Shown one piece after another: positions 12,501 to 24,432 of a DNA stretch of 64,000 nt (position 1 is the stretch's first letter; every line of letters starts with the position of its first letter). The stretch is taken from contig CM022673.1 of assembly GCA_012295275.1 (NCBI GenBank), positions 13,046,788 through 13,110,787 of the forward strand, given 5' to 3'. Position numbers and translations under genes: made by a program. The stretch comes from Chrysomallon squamiferum. Lineage: Eukaryota > Mollusca > Gastropoda > Neomphalida > Peltospiridae. The notes under the pieces are model-generated. The model did no database searches and was not told the origin of the DNA. It saw only the letters and a program-made list of their open reading frames with translations.

Positions 12501-12539
12501 AAGTAACCAGTTAAATTATTCTTTTGGCAGTGTTAAAAA

Positions 12540-13440
12540 TACAAAAAACAAAACAAAAATAAGTTTAAATTCATTTCAGACTTGTAAAGTTTTTCTTATA
12601 AAACAAACATTCAAATGACCCAGCAAAAGAGTTCTAGTAACATGAAAATTGTTTGAAAAGTTTTTAATGTCTTCTGTAAGAAATGATTTTCGTTAAGATG
12701 GTATTTATTTTCAAATGAAACAATCTGAAGTTTGCATTATAAAAATATTTAAAAAATGTAAAAAAATTTAAAATGTTTTTTAAAAAAAAATATATCTAAT
12801 AAAACGGATAAAATCTTAAACACAAAGCAAGTAATCTAATCCAAACTGACAGACTTGATAAACTTTCGCAACATTCTGTAACAAGAGATAATCTATTTAT
12901 CTGCCGATTTTTACTGATTTTTCTAAACAGAGTGTCTGCTTTATGTGACAGACTGTTTTAACTGAGAGGAAGAGTTATGTAACATGTAGTAATGTTATGG
13001 AGGCTGTCAGTGATTTAAAACAAATGGGACCGAACTGAAACCATCTTGACTTCAGAAGTAAACACTTTCCATCTGCACTCTGACAGTCCAGTTCTTCACC
13101 CCACAGTCCCTTGGGGGTGTTACATGTATCATGTGTGTAACAAATGTGTGTGATCGCCTTCCACCAAAGGAACCTCAAGTGTGGTTGTTTTATTTTCCAC
13201 ATTTAAATATGTTTAATTGTTTAGAACGTACAAAATGAAGGCTTTGAAATGATAGAAGTTTCATTGTGGTTTTGTCTTAATGAAGGTTCACATTCAGGTT
13301 ATTGCATTTTAAGTGAATAAGTGGCACATTTGGCAAATTCAGGAAATCTGAGTCATATCTGCATTAATAATGCATTAAATAATGTATTTAGCAATATCAC
13401 GATTTAAATTCATCTTTGTCAAAAACCAACAGTGAGCATA
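12540..13440. other. Unique non-coding stretch with a GC-richer patch
   Basis: The patch at 12975-13200 has balanced composition and a 75-codon minus-strand frame without recognisable motifs. The remainder is AT-rich unique DNA. Confidence 0.45.
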
Positions 13441-13464
13441 AAAATTCAAAAACCCTAAAAAATA

Positions 13465-13570
13465 ATGGATAAAAAAAAAAAAAAAAATAAAGAATGAAAG
13501 AAAAGAAAATTAAATAAATAAATAAATAAAGAAAAAAGAAAAGAAAATTAAATAAATAAATAAATAAAAA
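13465..13570. repeat. Duplicated (AAAT)n block
   Basis: GAAAAGAAAATTAAATAAATAA occurs twice in tandem (about 13500 and 13537), after a poly(A) run. Confidence 0.85.
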
Positions 13571-13574
13571 GAAA

Positions 13575-14755
13575 CTGCAATTCATTTTAAAAAGTATTTG
13601 AAAGTGATCACCACACCCAGTGACTTAGAGTCCCTTTCATTGAAAGTGGTCACACATGTTTTACACGTGTTTAGTTAAACATCTGTGTCAGTGAAACTGG
13701 AAATGGAGAATAGTTTCAGTTTATTTTCTGTCTTACAAACATTTTCTTAATATATGAGCCACTTCTGTTTACGTTTTTATCTCTCTCTCCGTATCAAATT
13801 CTTGATTACTGTTTACACTTCCCTGTTAAAAGATGTTTACTGATACTCTGTTTGTTTCTCTCAGATTTGTATGTCTTTCACTAAACTGTTTTGATTTTCG
13901 CTCTTCTCACTGGCAAAGTTTTAACATTCCATTCAGAAAGGCTGACAGCAGTGTTTTGGGTGTATGTCACTCATTATCACAGGCTCTCTCAAACCAAGGC
14001 ACTGTTAGTGTTGTTAGTATGTTAGAAGACTCGAGAAAACAATAAGTATGATGGTTTTATACAATTGTAAAATTAGTTACAGAGAAGAGATACACCGTGA
14101 ATACTTTTATAATAATTACTATTGCAAAAATAAATTATAATAAACCAAATAAAGTTATAAAAACTAAATATAAAATTTTTTTTATTAAAAAAGAGCATTC
14201 AAGCATTTCTGGTTTATAATAATCTTAACAATAAAAAAATTCAATATCTTTAACAATTAAAAAAAAAAAAAAAAAAAAAATCATAGTAAAAATAAAATAA
14301 AACTTAAAATAAAGAACACAACAAAAAACAACAACAAAAAAAAAAAAAAATAAAATTTAAAAAAAAAAAATGAAAAGAATGGCTATTGGAAAAAAAACCA
14401 AACAAATAATCTTTTTAAACTAATCATCAAGTAAAATTTGACTTTCAAGCTATTCTTTATGAAAAATAAAATCTTTTAACAAAACATGAAAAACAAAGCA
14501 ACAGTCCCAAAGAAATCACTTGATTTATATATCCACACATGCGACAAATATAAATCATTTCTAACTGATGCGATCTGTACAGACTTTTTTCTTCTTTTTT
14601 TTTTCTTCAAATTTTATTTTCTGATAGGCTTCGTTTTCTGCTGCTATTAAAAAATATTGGTTCATTATTACAGTAAATTTTTCAAACAGCAAATAACAAA
14701 TTCATGAACGACCTTGATTGTGGTAAAGATATTTTTTTTTTAACCAGTGCACTTA
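13575..14755. other. Non-coding stretch, no gene; A-rich from 14090
   Basis: 13600-14050 is moderately complex DNA with a 70-codon plus-strand frame of no recognised type. 14090-14400 is dominated by long A runs, the largest at about 14259-14280 and 14336-14350. Confidence 0.55.
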
Positions 14756-14759
14756 GGTT

Positions 14760-14940
14760 AAAGCATTGTTTAATATTGTTCAATACTGTTGTTGCAATTG
14801 TTGTTGTTGTCACTGATATATTGTAGTAGTAGTTGTTGTTGTTGTTATTGGCACTGATGTGGTTGTTGTTGTAAAAATAATTATTACTGGTAAATTTAGT
14901 AGTTCTGGTAGAAAATAATCATAATAATTACAATAGTAAT
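14760..14940. repeat. (GTT)n-rich tract
   Basis: Interrupted TTG/GTT repeats with TAG interruptions (GTAGTAGTAGTTGTTG). Confidence 0.8.
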
Positions 14941-14941
14941 A

Positions 14942-15027
14942 ATAAGAATAATGTTGTTGTCATTCTTATGACTTTTTTGTGATCATAAGAATAATGTTGT
15001 TGTCATTGTTATGATTTTTTGGTGATC
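14942..15027. repeat. Perfect-length tandem duplication, 43-bp unit
   Basis: Copy 1 is 14942-14984 and copy 2 is 14985-15027. Both start ATAAGAATAATGTTGTTGTC and end GTGATC, with only three or so differences. Confidence 0.93.
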
Positions 15028-15029
15028 AT

Positions 15030-15780
15030 CATCACATAAATAAAATTATTGTTAACATAGAAAAACAATTACTATTACAAGTGTGCACCAAAACGAAAAA
15101 TATGAATAAAAGCATTTAAAAACACACGGAGAAAGAACAATTTTTCGCATTCGTGCATCATTTATTATTACAAATGTATTTCATTTAAAAAACATTCCAA
15201 CTTTTACATTCACATTCTGACACTGATCAGAATAATATGTTTGCATTTCCTCCTTCAGCCGGAGAGCACCTAGCTTCCATTACTACTTCATTTAGCCAGA
15301 AATTTAATGTATGTAATTTAAGACTGAAAACCAACAAAAAAAAAACAGCTAACCTAAATATTTCACACATTGGCTGAAAGTGATGGAAATGTTTGCATAC
15401 AGTTTGAGATGTAACAAAAATTGGAACAAATTGGGGCGGCCATTTTGAAGCTTCCTGTTTGAAATGTGCTGTTAATGTATGCTGTGTACGTTGGCAAGAA
15501 ACCAAAAAATATAAACACATCCCCTAAAACTGCCCAGAGGTGGAAAAAGCAAAGCTGGAGACAAGAAAGATATTCTAAACTCTCCTTTTCTCTAGAATTT
15601 CTCAATGCAGTAAACAGTATTAATAATTGGCTTATTAAACTGTCAGCTTCCTTTTTCTCTAAAATCTCTCAATATTTCTAAGAGTGGAGTAATTGGCTTA
15701 CCAACAAGGTCAAGCTCTGCTGCAGTTTCTATGGATTATCATATTTTTTTTATTACAGGAATAAAAACAAAGCTGTAGTC
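15030..15780. other. Higher-complexity stretch, no convincing gene
   Basis: 15210-15560 has balanced composition and contains GGGGCGGCCATTTTGAAGC (15433), with a YY1-like GCCATTTT core. Overlapping short frames on both strands lack motifs. Possibly regulatory. Confidence 0.3.
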
Positions 15781-16955
15781 TCTTGTGTTATCTACATACA
15801 CTGCTAATGATGTTTTTATGATTGCTCTTGAATCCTGTCAATATATAGATTTCTTTTATTTCTGTATCATTTTTTTTTTTTTTTTTTTTTTTTACTGAAC
15901 AATAGCTCTTATTTATTTTTTTTTTTTTTATTTATTTTATTATATTTAACATATCATAAAGCCTGTTTTGACAAAAACAAAGAAAAATTATATGATTATT
16001 TATTTATTTATACATTTTGAGTATTTGTTTAGTCATCTTTTGGTTTTTGGGGGGTTTTATATTTTAAGAATTAAAAAAATAAAAGCATTTGCTATTTCAA
16101 TTAAATAATATTTAGTGGAAATAGACAATAGAATATATAAAACTGAAATGTTATTTTCAGAAATTTATATTTTAAAAAATTCTAAAAGGAAGAAGAATCT
16201 GCTAAATAAAGCTAAAAAATACAATTAATATGAGGAATAAATTTTTTTTTTTAATTCAAAAAGATACATAAAATTTATCTGCAATTATTATCACATCATT
16301 TTACAGATACTGCAAGAGATTATGACCAGAAATATTTACTTCAAATTCTGTCAAACATCCTTCTTTTTTTTACTAAAAACCAACACCAAAAACTTTTGTC
16401 TTTTTATTCCTTTTTTATTTTTTTTTTTTTTTTTTAGTAAATAAATTCCACAGATTTAATACTTTATGTCTTAAATGCTTCAAATCTCCAGATGACTTTT
16501 AAAAAAATACAAATTCATGGATGGACTCTTATTAAAAAAAAAAAAAAAACCTGTTTATAATTTGTTTATCAGCTGAAACACTTGTGTAGAAATGTTTTTG
16601 ATTTGTAAGTGGTATTTCTTTCACTGAGACTATTAACTTGTCAAATAGATTATCAAACAGTGAAAAAAAAAATATCAGTCTGTTCTGTTGACAAGGAGGG
16701 CTTTTTTTTTTTTTTTTTTTTTTGATGGGGGGGAGTTTCTGGAAATAACCACACAAAGTGTTAACGGGAAAACCCAGCAAAAAGTTAGGTGGTCGTGTCA
16801 GCAGTAAAAGGGTTAATGTATCAGTGTTTATATAAACTGTGCTGGCTACAGGAGTTTGTGTGTTGTCAAAGATTATCAGTGTTTGTGACGGACTGGTTGT
16901 GAAGTGATTTAAGATGGATAACTGGGTTTGGATATGTATGTTCATGTGAGAAAGA
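15781..16955. other. T/A-rich non-coding stretch, no gene
   Basis: Contains long T runs at about 15870-15893, 16417-16436 and 16704-16723 and an A run at 16534-16549. Frames through it are lysine/phenylalanine runs. Confidence 0.7.
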
Positions 16956-16958
16956 GAA

Positions 16959-16989
<31 letters not shown>

Positions 16990-17155
16990 ACAAGAGACAT
17001 GTACACACTGTCAAACACAAACATTCACAACTACATAAAAACATTTCATTATTGTATTAACACATTCATACACCTACAGACACAGACACAGACAGACAGA
17101 CACACACACAAACACACACACACAAACACACACACACACACACACACACAGACCC
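16955..17155. repeat. Compound (AG)n and (CA)n microsatellites
   Basis: AG run at about 16961-16982, then unique DNA, then ACAGACAG and CA runs at 17077-17150. The TH/VC dipeptide frames on either strand are translations of these repeats. Confidence 0.88.
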
Positions 17156-17429
17156 CGACACAAGTCAGCAAACCAAAGACATTCGATAATTTTAAATGAA
17201 CACATTAAAAAAAAGCTATAACAGACACAGACAGACACCCAGACTCTCAGACATTCAAAAACTGATGAGTAATCGTAAACAAACACTCTATAAAAACCCT
17301 CATCCTTTTTTTTTTTTTGTTTTTTTTTTTTTTTTTTTCATCTGCAATGTAACAACAAAGCCAAATTTCCTCTCTCTCTAAATCTATGAGGATAACATGA
17401 AGACCTATTAAAAAAGTGGAATTAGATTT

Positions 17430-17720
17430 TCTCCAATTCACGTCGGGGCAGAGACTCCCATAATCTGAATGAGAACTACATCTGCCACGACAACATCGTG
17501 ACTGTTAATATGGCTACTCCAAAGACGCGGGATCCCTGGTGGCTTATTGCTGCATCACCTCTAGCAGAGCAAGGATTAAGCTGAATCCAGTTAAGGATGA
17601 AATATGTGTCTGCAGTGCGCCAGTCCATCCCAGTGGATTTCCCCAACATATAATGTACAGCTAGGTTTCCTCGGGTTACGCAATCACAGAATTCAGCTCT
17701 AATGTTTTGATGACATCTTA
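17430..17720. other. Higher-complexity island (candidate regulatory element)
   Basis: GC content is above the flanks, with several CpGs (CACGTCGGGGCAG, GACGCGGGATCCC). A minus-strand frame contains LCPDVNW, which I checked as a possible ephrin exon 2 and rejected because it lacks the rest of the domain. Confidence 0.28.
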
Positions 17721-18990
17721 GTATAACTACTTGCTAAATTATTTATTTATACGCGAGAAGGATTTTCGGATTTTCATGCTGAAAGAGGCCATTGTTGTGA
17801 TATTAATGTTTTGTAATTATTTATTTATTTAACCCCAAAAAATAAAATAAAAAATGTCGTTATTTGACACTTCTGAAACATGATTAGAGAGCTGTTTTAC
17901 TTTATTATGGATGTATTTACATTATTTATTTCAGTTAATAAATCTTATTCTCGTTTCACATTTTTCAACATAATTAGAGATATTTAAAATAGTAGCAGAT
18001 GTTTTCATCAACTAGAAGCATATTTTTATTTAAAAGACAATTTATGGGGAAATAATAATCTAAGAAATACCGAAATAATGGATTTTATACTCCACTTCAC
18101 GGAAAAATAAAACAGCTTACAAAAGAAAACAAAAAAAAACATGGCTCCAAAGGAATGTTTGTTTCATAAAAAGAAAATGGTTTCAAAGAAAACAAACAAA
18201 CAACAAAAGGTATCTGCTAATGTAAATAAAGCAATTTCAGAAATGAAAAGTCAAAAAACAAATGTTTCTGAAAAACAAATTATTGAAAAATCAAACGGTT
18301 TTTCGAACCTACCTCAAAACTAAACATCTCGATAAACGAAAAACAAAAACAAATTTGTTTTTCAAATTAAATGTCTCCAAAAAACCACCAAAACGTTTCT
18401 CAAATACATCATCTCAATGAAAAAACCAACAACCAACAACAAACGTCTGAAAAACAACAAAAAAAAGCCAGCAGCATGCAAAGCAAAGAGATTATCACAT
18501 TCATTTTGCCCATTTACCAAGTATGTGCAGCATGTGGATATGTGAGAAAGATGAAGTGCGTAGAAAAACAAACACGTGCAACTTCCAATACACATCTGAC
18601 ACGTTTGCAAGTCGGCCATGAAATGAGCTTCATCAAGAATCAATTTGACTCCATCTGCTTTCTCCACTGGAGACTAAACGCAGTTTAACTAGTTCACTAA
18701 GTAAGTCCTGGGAGATTCCCATTATTAGAAGAAAAAACAAAATTAAATGAGAATTTTCTTAAGAGCACTTCAGTTCCTAATTCGTTTGAAGCATTTTTTA
18801 AATTAAAACTCTGTGGCAGACACATGTAAGAATATTTCGTGGCAGTGTATGTATCATAAATGTGTTTTGATTTTTAATTTTTTTTTTTTTCTTCCAAAGC
18901 TTTTTGAAATATGAATATCAGAATATACAGGTAATAATATACAACATGCATCCCCAATCCCATATTCATCAATCTAACTATCCAATCAAT
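17721..18990. other. Non-coding stretch, no gene
   Basis: 17750-18120 is AT-rich. 18120-18440 is AAAACAAA-rich with lysine/glutamine open frames. 18470-18700 is a short balanced island open on both strands, without motifs. Confidence 0.5.
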
Positions 18991-18997
18991 AATTCAT

Positions 18998-19250
18998 AAA
19001 GAATTTTAGGTTGAGAAATGGTCACTATGTATCAACAGTAACAATAATACACTGTATATCCATCCATCCATCCATCCATCCATCCATCCATCCATCCTAT
19101 TACAACTGCTGAAAGAGTTTTAAGATGAGGAATGGTCTGTGTAACAAAACATTGAAATACATCCTCCCATCCATTCATCTGTCCATACAGTGATTAATTC
19201 TAAAAAAGAGTTTTAGTCTAGGGAATGATCAGTATGTATTGATAGCGGCT
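18998..19250. repeat. Decayed minisatellite, unit about 100 bp, with embedded (CATC)n
   Basis: AAAGAGTTTTAGGTTGAGGAATGGTC-like blocks start near 18998, 19112 and 19205. The first two are followed by CATCCATC runs, the first greatly expanded (19056-19097). The tetranucleotide therefore seems to be part of the ancestral unit. Confidence 0.7.
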
Positions 19251-19875
19251 ATCTTCACAGTTCATCAGTGCTGCAGCTCTGGAAGAGTCTGCTGAAAGCT
19301 AAAACTCAACACAATCTCCACGTCTGAAAACAAAATGAAGAAGAAGAAACTGATAGGAAATCAGTACTTAACACTAATAGACTGAAGTATGGAAGCTGTT
19401 TCACATCTGTGATCTCAAGCCATCATTTTTTATTTGTGTGGTTATTTAAAGATAATTACATTAACTTTTTTTTTTTTTATGTATGTATGTACGTATGTAT
19501 GTTTGTACATATGTATGTACATATGTATGTGTAATTATTATTAAAAATTAATTTCTACATAATCAAAAAAAAAAAAAAAATGCTAAAAACATTCTGATCA
19601 AGGATTGTTTCAAAATTAAGTTCTTAACAGCAACTAAAACCTCACATTTAAATAAACTCACTTAGAGTATGAACAAAATTTAGACAAAAAAGAAAAAAAA
19701 AAAAAAAAAATCCAGCTGTTTAAATATGTTTTTCTCTTTTTTCCCCACTGTCCATAACAATTGTCAATTTGTCCATCTGTATTTGTTTTCATACATGTAC
19801 AGCTGTGAAAAGAAACAGCCAATGAAATGAAAAGTTGTCAAAATGATGTTGTCAGGAGATTTCACTGCACTGATA
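19251..19875. other. Non-coding stretch, no gene
   Basis: Contains a TATG/TACG run (19480-19530) and A runs at about 19565-19580 and 19691-19709. No coding frame. Confidence 0.6.
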
Positions 19876-19879
19876 AAAG

Positions 19880-20190
19880 TTTAAATAAGTTTTCATAAAA
19901 GGTGTCTGAGACCTTAATTGTCTACTGACTGACAGTAATGTATTTCTAAAAAAAGATCTCATTATGTCACTAGTTTTGGACTGGTCAATAAATATTGGTA
20001 AAAGGGCTTGCAAGACTACTGGTTTTGATTAGTTAATAAAAACGTGTGTCTTAAAGGTGCAATAACTCCACGTTTTTCAACTGATCGCACAACAATTTCT
20101 AAAAGGTGGTGTGAAACCTTTTGTACTTTATTGACAAAAACATTGGTTAAAAAAGGTGACTGTGAGACCATTGTTTTTGATTGGTTGACA
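19880..20190. repeat. Decayed minisatellite, unit about 60-100 bp
   Basis: Blocks of the form TAAAAGGTG...GAGACC(A/T)TTGTTTTTGATTGGTTGAC recur near 19898, 19998, 20100 and 20150 with indels. A 61-codon minus-strand frame across it follows from the repeat. Confidence 0.6.
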
Positions 20191-20743
20191 ATTGCATGCA
20201 AACTGTAGTAAAATGAACTCCATTTATCACAGGTCGTTTGTTAACAAGTAATTATCTCTTCTTTTTTTTTTTTTTTCACAATTATCTTCTCAGAGAGCTG
20301 GGTGTCTTTGAAGTTGTTGAAATCAAAGAGTTTCAACTTGTGAATAATTTACTATCAGGTGACTGCCTTCAGCCAAGCGGGTGTGAACGACGAGTGGTGT
20401 GGAACAAAGGAGTTGTTGTGTGAACAATTGTACTGTGTGAATTGCTTATCTGCTTATCTCCGTAGGAGAAACAAAACAAGACCCTGGTTTAATCTTGCAG
20501 AGAAAACAGATCAAAGGTGGACATAGAAAGAAAAATGCCTGCATCGAGGAAGTGTTGAGAGGATGCTGAACTTTTCAAACTGTGCTTGTAAAATATTTAC
20601 GAAACTGCTGACTTCATCCAGTAAATATAAATAATGTAATGTAATATGATATGATATGATATCATGTAATATAATACAATATAAAATAATATAGAAATAA
20701 ACGTATATAAATAATAAATGAAACAAACGCACAAAGTAATAAA

Positions 20744-20830
20744 GAAATAAAATAAAATAAAATAAAATAAAATAAAATAAAATAAAATAAAATAAAATAA
20801 AGTAAAATAAAATAAAATAAAATTAAATTA
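20744..20830. repeat. (AAAAT)n pentanucleotide microsatellite
   Basis: Roughly sixteen units of AATAA/AAAAT with one AAAGT interruption, grading into AATTA. The preceding 20630-20700 is an imperfect ATAT(G/C) run. Confidence 0.92.
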
Positions 20831-20897
20831 AATTAAACAAATGACACAAAAAAGATTCAGTCCAATAATTCAATAAATAAATTAAAATTTGTTTGAT

Positions 20898-20902
<5 letters not shown>

Positions 20903-20939
<37 letters not shown>
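20903..20939. repeat. Poly(A) tract, 37 bp
   Basis: Uninterrupted A run, the longest in the window, with a second A run at about 21027-21048. No upstream retroelement body was recognised. Confidence 0.9.
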
Positions 20940-20941
<2 letters not shown>

Positions 20942-21059
20942 TGAAGAAATGTTTATGGAAATAATAAATTTTTATAATAAATTTGTTTTAAAAATAAGAA
21001 AGAGAAGAAAACTACATGAAAGGTAAAAAAAAAAAAAAAAAAAAAAAATAGAGGCACTC

Positions 21060-21400
21060 AACTTTGCCATTACAGTAAAACGGTTACCAAAAGATTAGAA
21101 TGCATTAAGCTGTGTGCAAACTGTTTAGGGAGAGAAAATTACCCCCTATTCACTTTAATACAACTGGCCAACGCTCAAACGGAAACAAATTGCACATTCA
21201 GATGTTGCCCATGTGTTCATTATGGAGGGCAAATGGCTGCATACAGGTCACATGATATACTCACAAAGATGATCAGCGACAATTTACCCCTCCATTTCCA
21301 GCTGGCTACAATTACCAGGCAAGCTGTCATCATGTCACGTTTCTACCACACAATTTTATTACAGAAAATTGCTTCACCACCAGACACACACAAGTTTCAC
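21060..21400. promoter_or_regulatory. Candidate conserved non-coding element
   Basis: Balanced, unique DNA bounded by a poly(A) run and a 23-bp tandem array. It contains GCATTAAGCTG, AAAATTACCCCC and CACTTTAATACAA steps typical of homeodomain-type regulatory DNA. A 64-codon plus-strand frame (21233-21427) runs into the repeat and has no family resemblance. Regulatory role is inferred. Confidence 0.28.
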
Positions 21401-21404
21401 AAAG

Positions 21405-21772
21405 CTTCACTCTGTATTTCAGCCTAATTATATTCACTATTTCAGCCCAGTTCTGCTCTGTATTTCAGCCTAATTATATTCTCTGTTTTAGCCCAATTCT
21501 GCTCTGTGTTTTAGCCTAATTCTGCTCTGTATTTCAGCCAAATTCTGCTCTGTATTTCAGCCTAATTGTGCTCTGTATTTCAGCCAAATTCTGCTCTGTA
21601 TTTCAGCCTAATTGTGCTCTGTATTTCAGCCTAATTGTGCTCTATATTTCAGCCTAATTCTGCTCTGTGTTTCAGCCTAATTCTGCTCTGTATTTCAGCC
21701 TAATTGTGCTCTGTATTTCAGCTTAATTGTGCTCTGTATTTCAGCCTAATTGTGCTCTGTATTTCAGCCTGA
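21405..21772 (+). repeat. 23-bp tandem array resembling serial 3' splice sites
   Basis: Sixteen copies of a 23-bp unit, consensus TCTGCTCTGTATTTCAGCCT plus AAT. On the plus strand each unit reads as branchpoint-like CTAAT, 18 nt later a pyrimidine-rich TCTGTATTTCAG acceptor-like end, then the next CTAAT. Period is strict in the central copies (TTTCAG at 21601 and 21624) and looser in the first five. The ephrin transcript is the opposite strand, so this would matter only for plus-strand RNA. Confidence 0.93.
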
Positions 21773-22119
21773 TTTGGCCTCTTCTCCTGTCACTGCAGAG
21801 ACATTTTGAAGGACAGGGGGGGGGAACTGATTCAATTTGACCAGACATTTCAGTAGAAAGGTAGTTAGCAGTTTGTGTCACTCTCCTGTAAGAACTGATA
21901 CATTTCAGAACGGAGACCGGTAATAAGGAAAAGTTGAGATTTGGTGTGTAACAAGAAAAGTTGCTGGTAAACCCTGCCTGACAGAGTCACACTGGAAGTG
22001 CTAATCCCTGCTAGATCAACTGGCCAGACCAGTGAACCATCAATCAAAGTGGAAATCAATTCCCCTCTGCTGATGAATACTGTTAACGTGAAATACACGA
22101 GTCTATTTACATTTAAATG

Positions 22120-22335
22120 ATATCGTAGATGTAGATAAGTACTGTATAGAACAGAAAAACTGGTTAAAATTTCAGTATTGATATAGACGAATAAAATATT
22201 CTACAGTAAAATAAAATCATTTAAATCTTAGTGTTGATGTAGATATATAAACTACTGCATAGTAAATAATATTTTAAAATGAGTGTTGATGTAGATAAAT
22301 AAACTGTTGAATAATGCATAAATAAATAAAACATT
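22120..22335. repeat. Decayed minisatellite, unit about 55-60 bp
   Basis: GTGTTGATGTAGATAAATAAACT-like blocks near 22120, 22174, 22232 and 22283. The last two are nearly identical. Confidence 0.75.
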
Positions 22336-22685
22336 ACAGGCCATGTTTAACTAATCAGATTTAAATGCTCTTACCAAATTTTTATTGGTTTTATCTTTTT
22401 TCTTGAAGTGTTAATGTACTGTACAGACATATTTCTCAATTTGTTTGCGTTGTTTCATCTGGAGAAAACTACCTTGCACCTTACGCTCCAGTGGGGCTGG
22501 TGAGTGATGGACAAATGGATGAACGGACATAGTAGTGAAGACTAATTTGTTTCTTAACAAAACATTTTAACTTTCTTTAATTTCAGAGCATGCCTGGAAG
22601 AAAATGTTTTGCTACTATCCAGCCATTGCTAATGTAAATTCCATCTACACATCGTTCATGTACATGCCATTTTGTTAATGTGTTC
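22336..22685. other. Unique non-coding stretch, nothing assigned
   Basis: Moderate complexity with no open frame or recognised repeat. Confidence 0.45.

Positions 22686-22688
<3 letters not shown>

Positions 22689-22732
<44 letters not shown>
22689..22732. repeat. (AC)22 microsatellite
   Basis: Uninterrupted 44-bp AC run, likely polymorphic. Confidence 0.95.
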
Positions 22733-22734
<2 letters not shown>

Positions 22735-24375
22735 CAGATAAGTTGTATCATTTAATTTGATTTAGTGTATGTAATTATTAACTATGCTTTGTTTGTTGTT
22801 TTTTGTTTGTTTTTTAATTCTTTCTTTTGTTGGTTTTTTTTTAATTTTAACTGAAAAATATTCTTTATTTTATGAACTAATTAAAAACAACAATACAACC
22901 GTACTTACATAAAAACATTTTTAAGAATCTTTAAGGTTTAAAAAAGGATTTCATTATAAAGATTATAAAAAGGAAAGTAATGGATTTTTTTTTTTTACCT
23001 TATTTATTTAGCTCTATAGTATTTTTCAAACTTTTTTTAATAACATGCTTTTTTTGTTGTTGTAGTGGTATATGAGCAAAGAATAAAATGAAAAAGATCA
23101 ATTTATTGATAAAATGTGATGAAAGTTCTCAGAAATAAACTGAGAATTAAATAACATGTCTAGATTTATTTTCATAACAGTAAAATAAAATAAATAAATT
23201 GAATAATAATAATAATAATAATAATTAACATAATAATTACAATGACAATAACAATACCAATAACAATAACAGTAACAATAACAATAACAAAATAAGATAA
23301 AATAAAAATAATATAAAACAAAATTACAATAAAAAAGATAATATATATATATATAAGCATGTGGGTGTGGGTGTGTGTAAATTAAGTATGTACACACATA
23401 CACGAATGTATGTGTGTGTGTGTAAATTAAAAAGTAATTTAAAAAAATGACATAAAAGTAAAAATCTGTCTACACTGCAAACAGAAACATCATTCAGCTT
23501 ATCAATTAAACAACTTTGTGTGTGCATCTTATTCAGACTTGCAAGTACTCGACCGGCACAGAAAACATTTTAAGATGTTCCGTAAAGTGGTACAAATACA
23601 AAACATCTTTACAAAGATCCAGCAAAAAAAGATATTTAAAAAAATGATGAATAGACACATTCGTAAATCCTTCATAATGCACCGATTGAAAGAAAAATGC
23701 TGCACACCTGTATTATTACCTGTTATTTTCAATCACAACAAACGGACACAAAAGACAAGCATGCCATCATCTTTACATGAAATACATGAACGCAACTTGG
23801 GTTAATTTCAATAAAAAGGGCGTCTACATAAAATTATGCAGTTTTGTAATCATACAAGTATTATTCAATTTTTTTTTTTATATACATATATTTCTTTTCT
23901 ACATTAATAATTTATGATGATTTATTCAGTGGAGTACATTATTGACATTGTGATTTTTTTGTCTGATAAATATAAAGTGCTGTGCAGAAGGCAAGATGCC
24001 CGAAGCAACTGCTACACTGCAACACATTATTAAATATATTCATGCTTGTTTCTGTCTTTATTTATGTGCTGCATGAGGAAGGAAGAAGTACATTTTATAT
24101 TCATCCATAGCTGATAATGTAAAATTCATATAGTCAGACTGAGTTTCTGATTATATCCAGCACTGCAATCTAATGCTTTTCAGCAGGTTTATTTGATTTT
24201 ATTTTATTTATTTTTTTATTTTTTTTTTTTTTATTAAAAAAGTTAATTTGTATGTTGTTTGAGTGTGAATATATTATATTTTATTTTGTATGTTTATTTA
24301 ATTATTTTATTTGTTGTTGGTGGTTGTGCTGGTGTTGTTTTGATTACTGTTATTTTAGAATTTTTATTTATTTAT
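22733..24375. other. Non-coding stretch with imperfect ATA/ACA repeats
   Basis: 23200-23350 is an imperfect (AAT)n/(ACAATA)n tract ending in (TA)n. 23480-23830 is more complex and open on both strands (plus-strand frame 23518-23805, 95 codons, basic) without recognisable motifs. The remainder is T-rich. Confidence 0.5.
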
Positions 24376-24377
24376 TA

Positions 24378-24379
<2 letters not shown>

Positions 24380-24425
<46 letters not shown>

Positions 24426-24432
24426 CATTATT
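24380..24432. repeat. (TTA)n microsatellite
   Basis: About seventeen TTA units with one TCA interruption. It yields a poly-tyrosine run in one frame. Confidence 0.92.

Noticed and set aside
12975-13202. 75-codon minus-strand cysteine-containing frame as a secreted peptide or ephrin exon
   Set aside because: No signal peptide and cysteine spacing fits no ephrin exon.
17247-17500. Minus-strand frame containing LCPDVNW as a possible ephrin exon 2
   Set aside because: The C-P pair is present but the upstream D-I and all later ephrin cysteines and the Y-Y-F-I block are missing; the frame runs into poly-lysine from a T run.
21405-21772. CRISPR-like array
   Set aside because: Units are contiguous with no unique spacers and the context is animal DNA.
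23518-23805. 95-codon basic plus-strand frame
   Set aside because: Composition follows AAA/ACA-rich DNA and the opposite strand is equally open.
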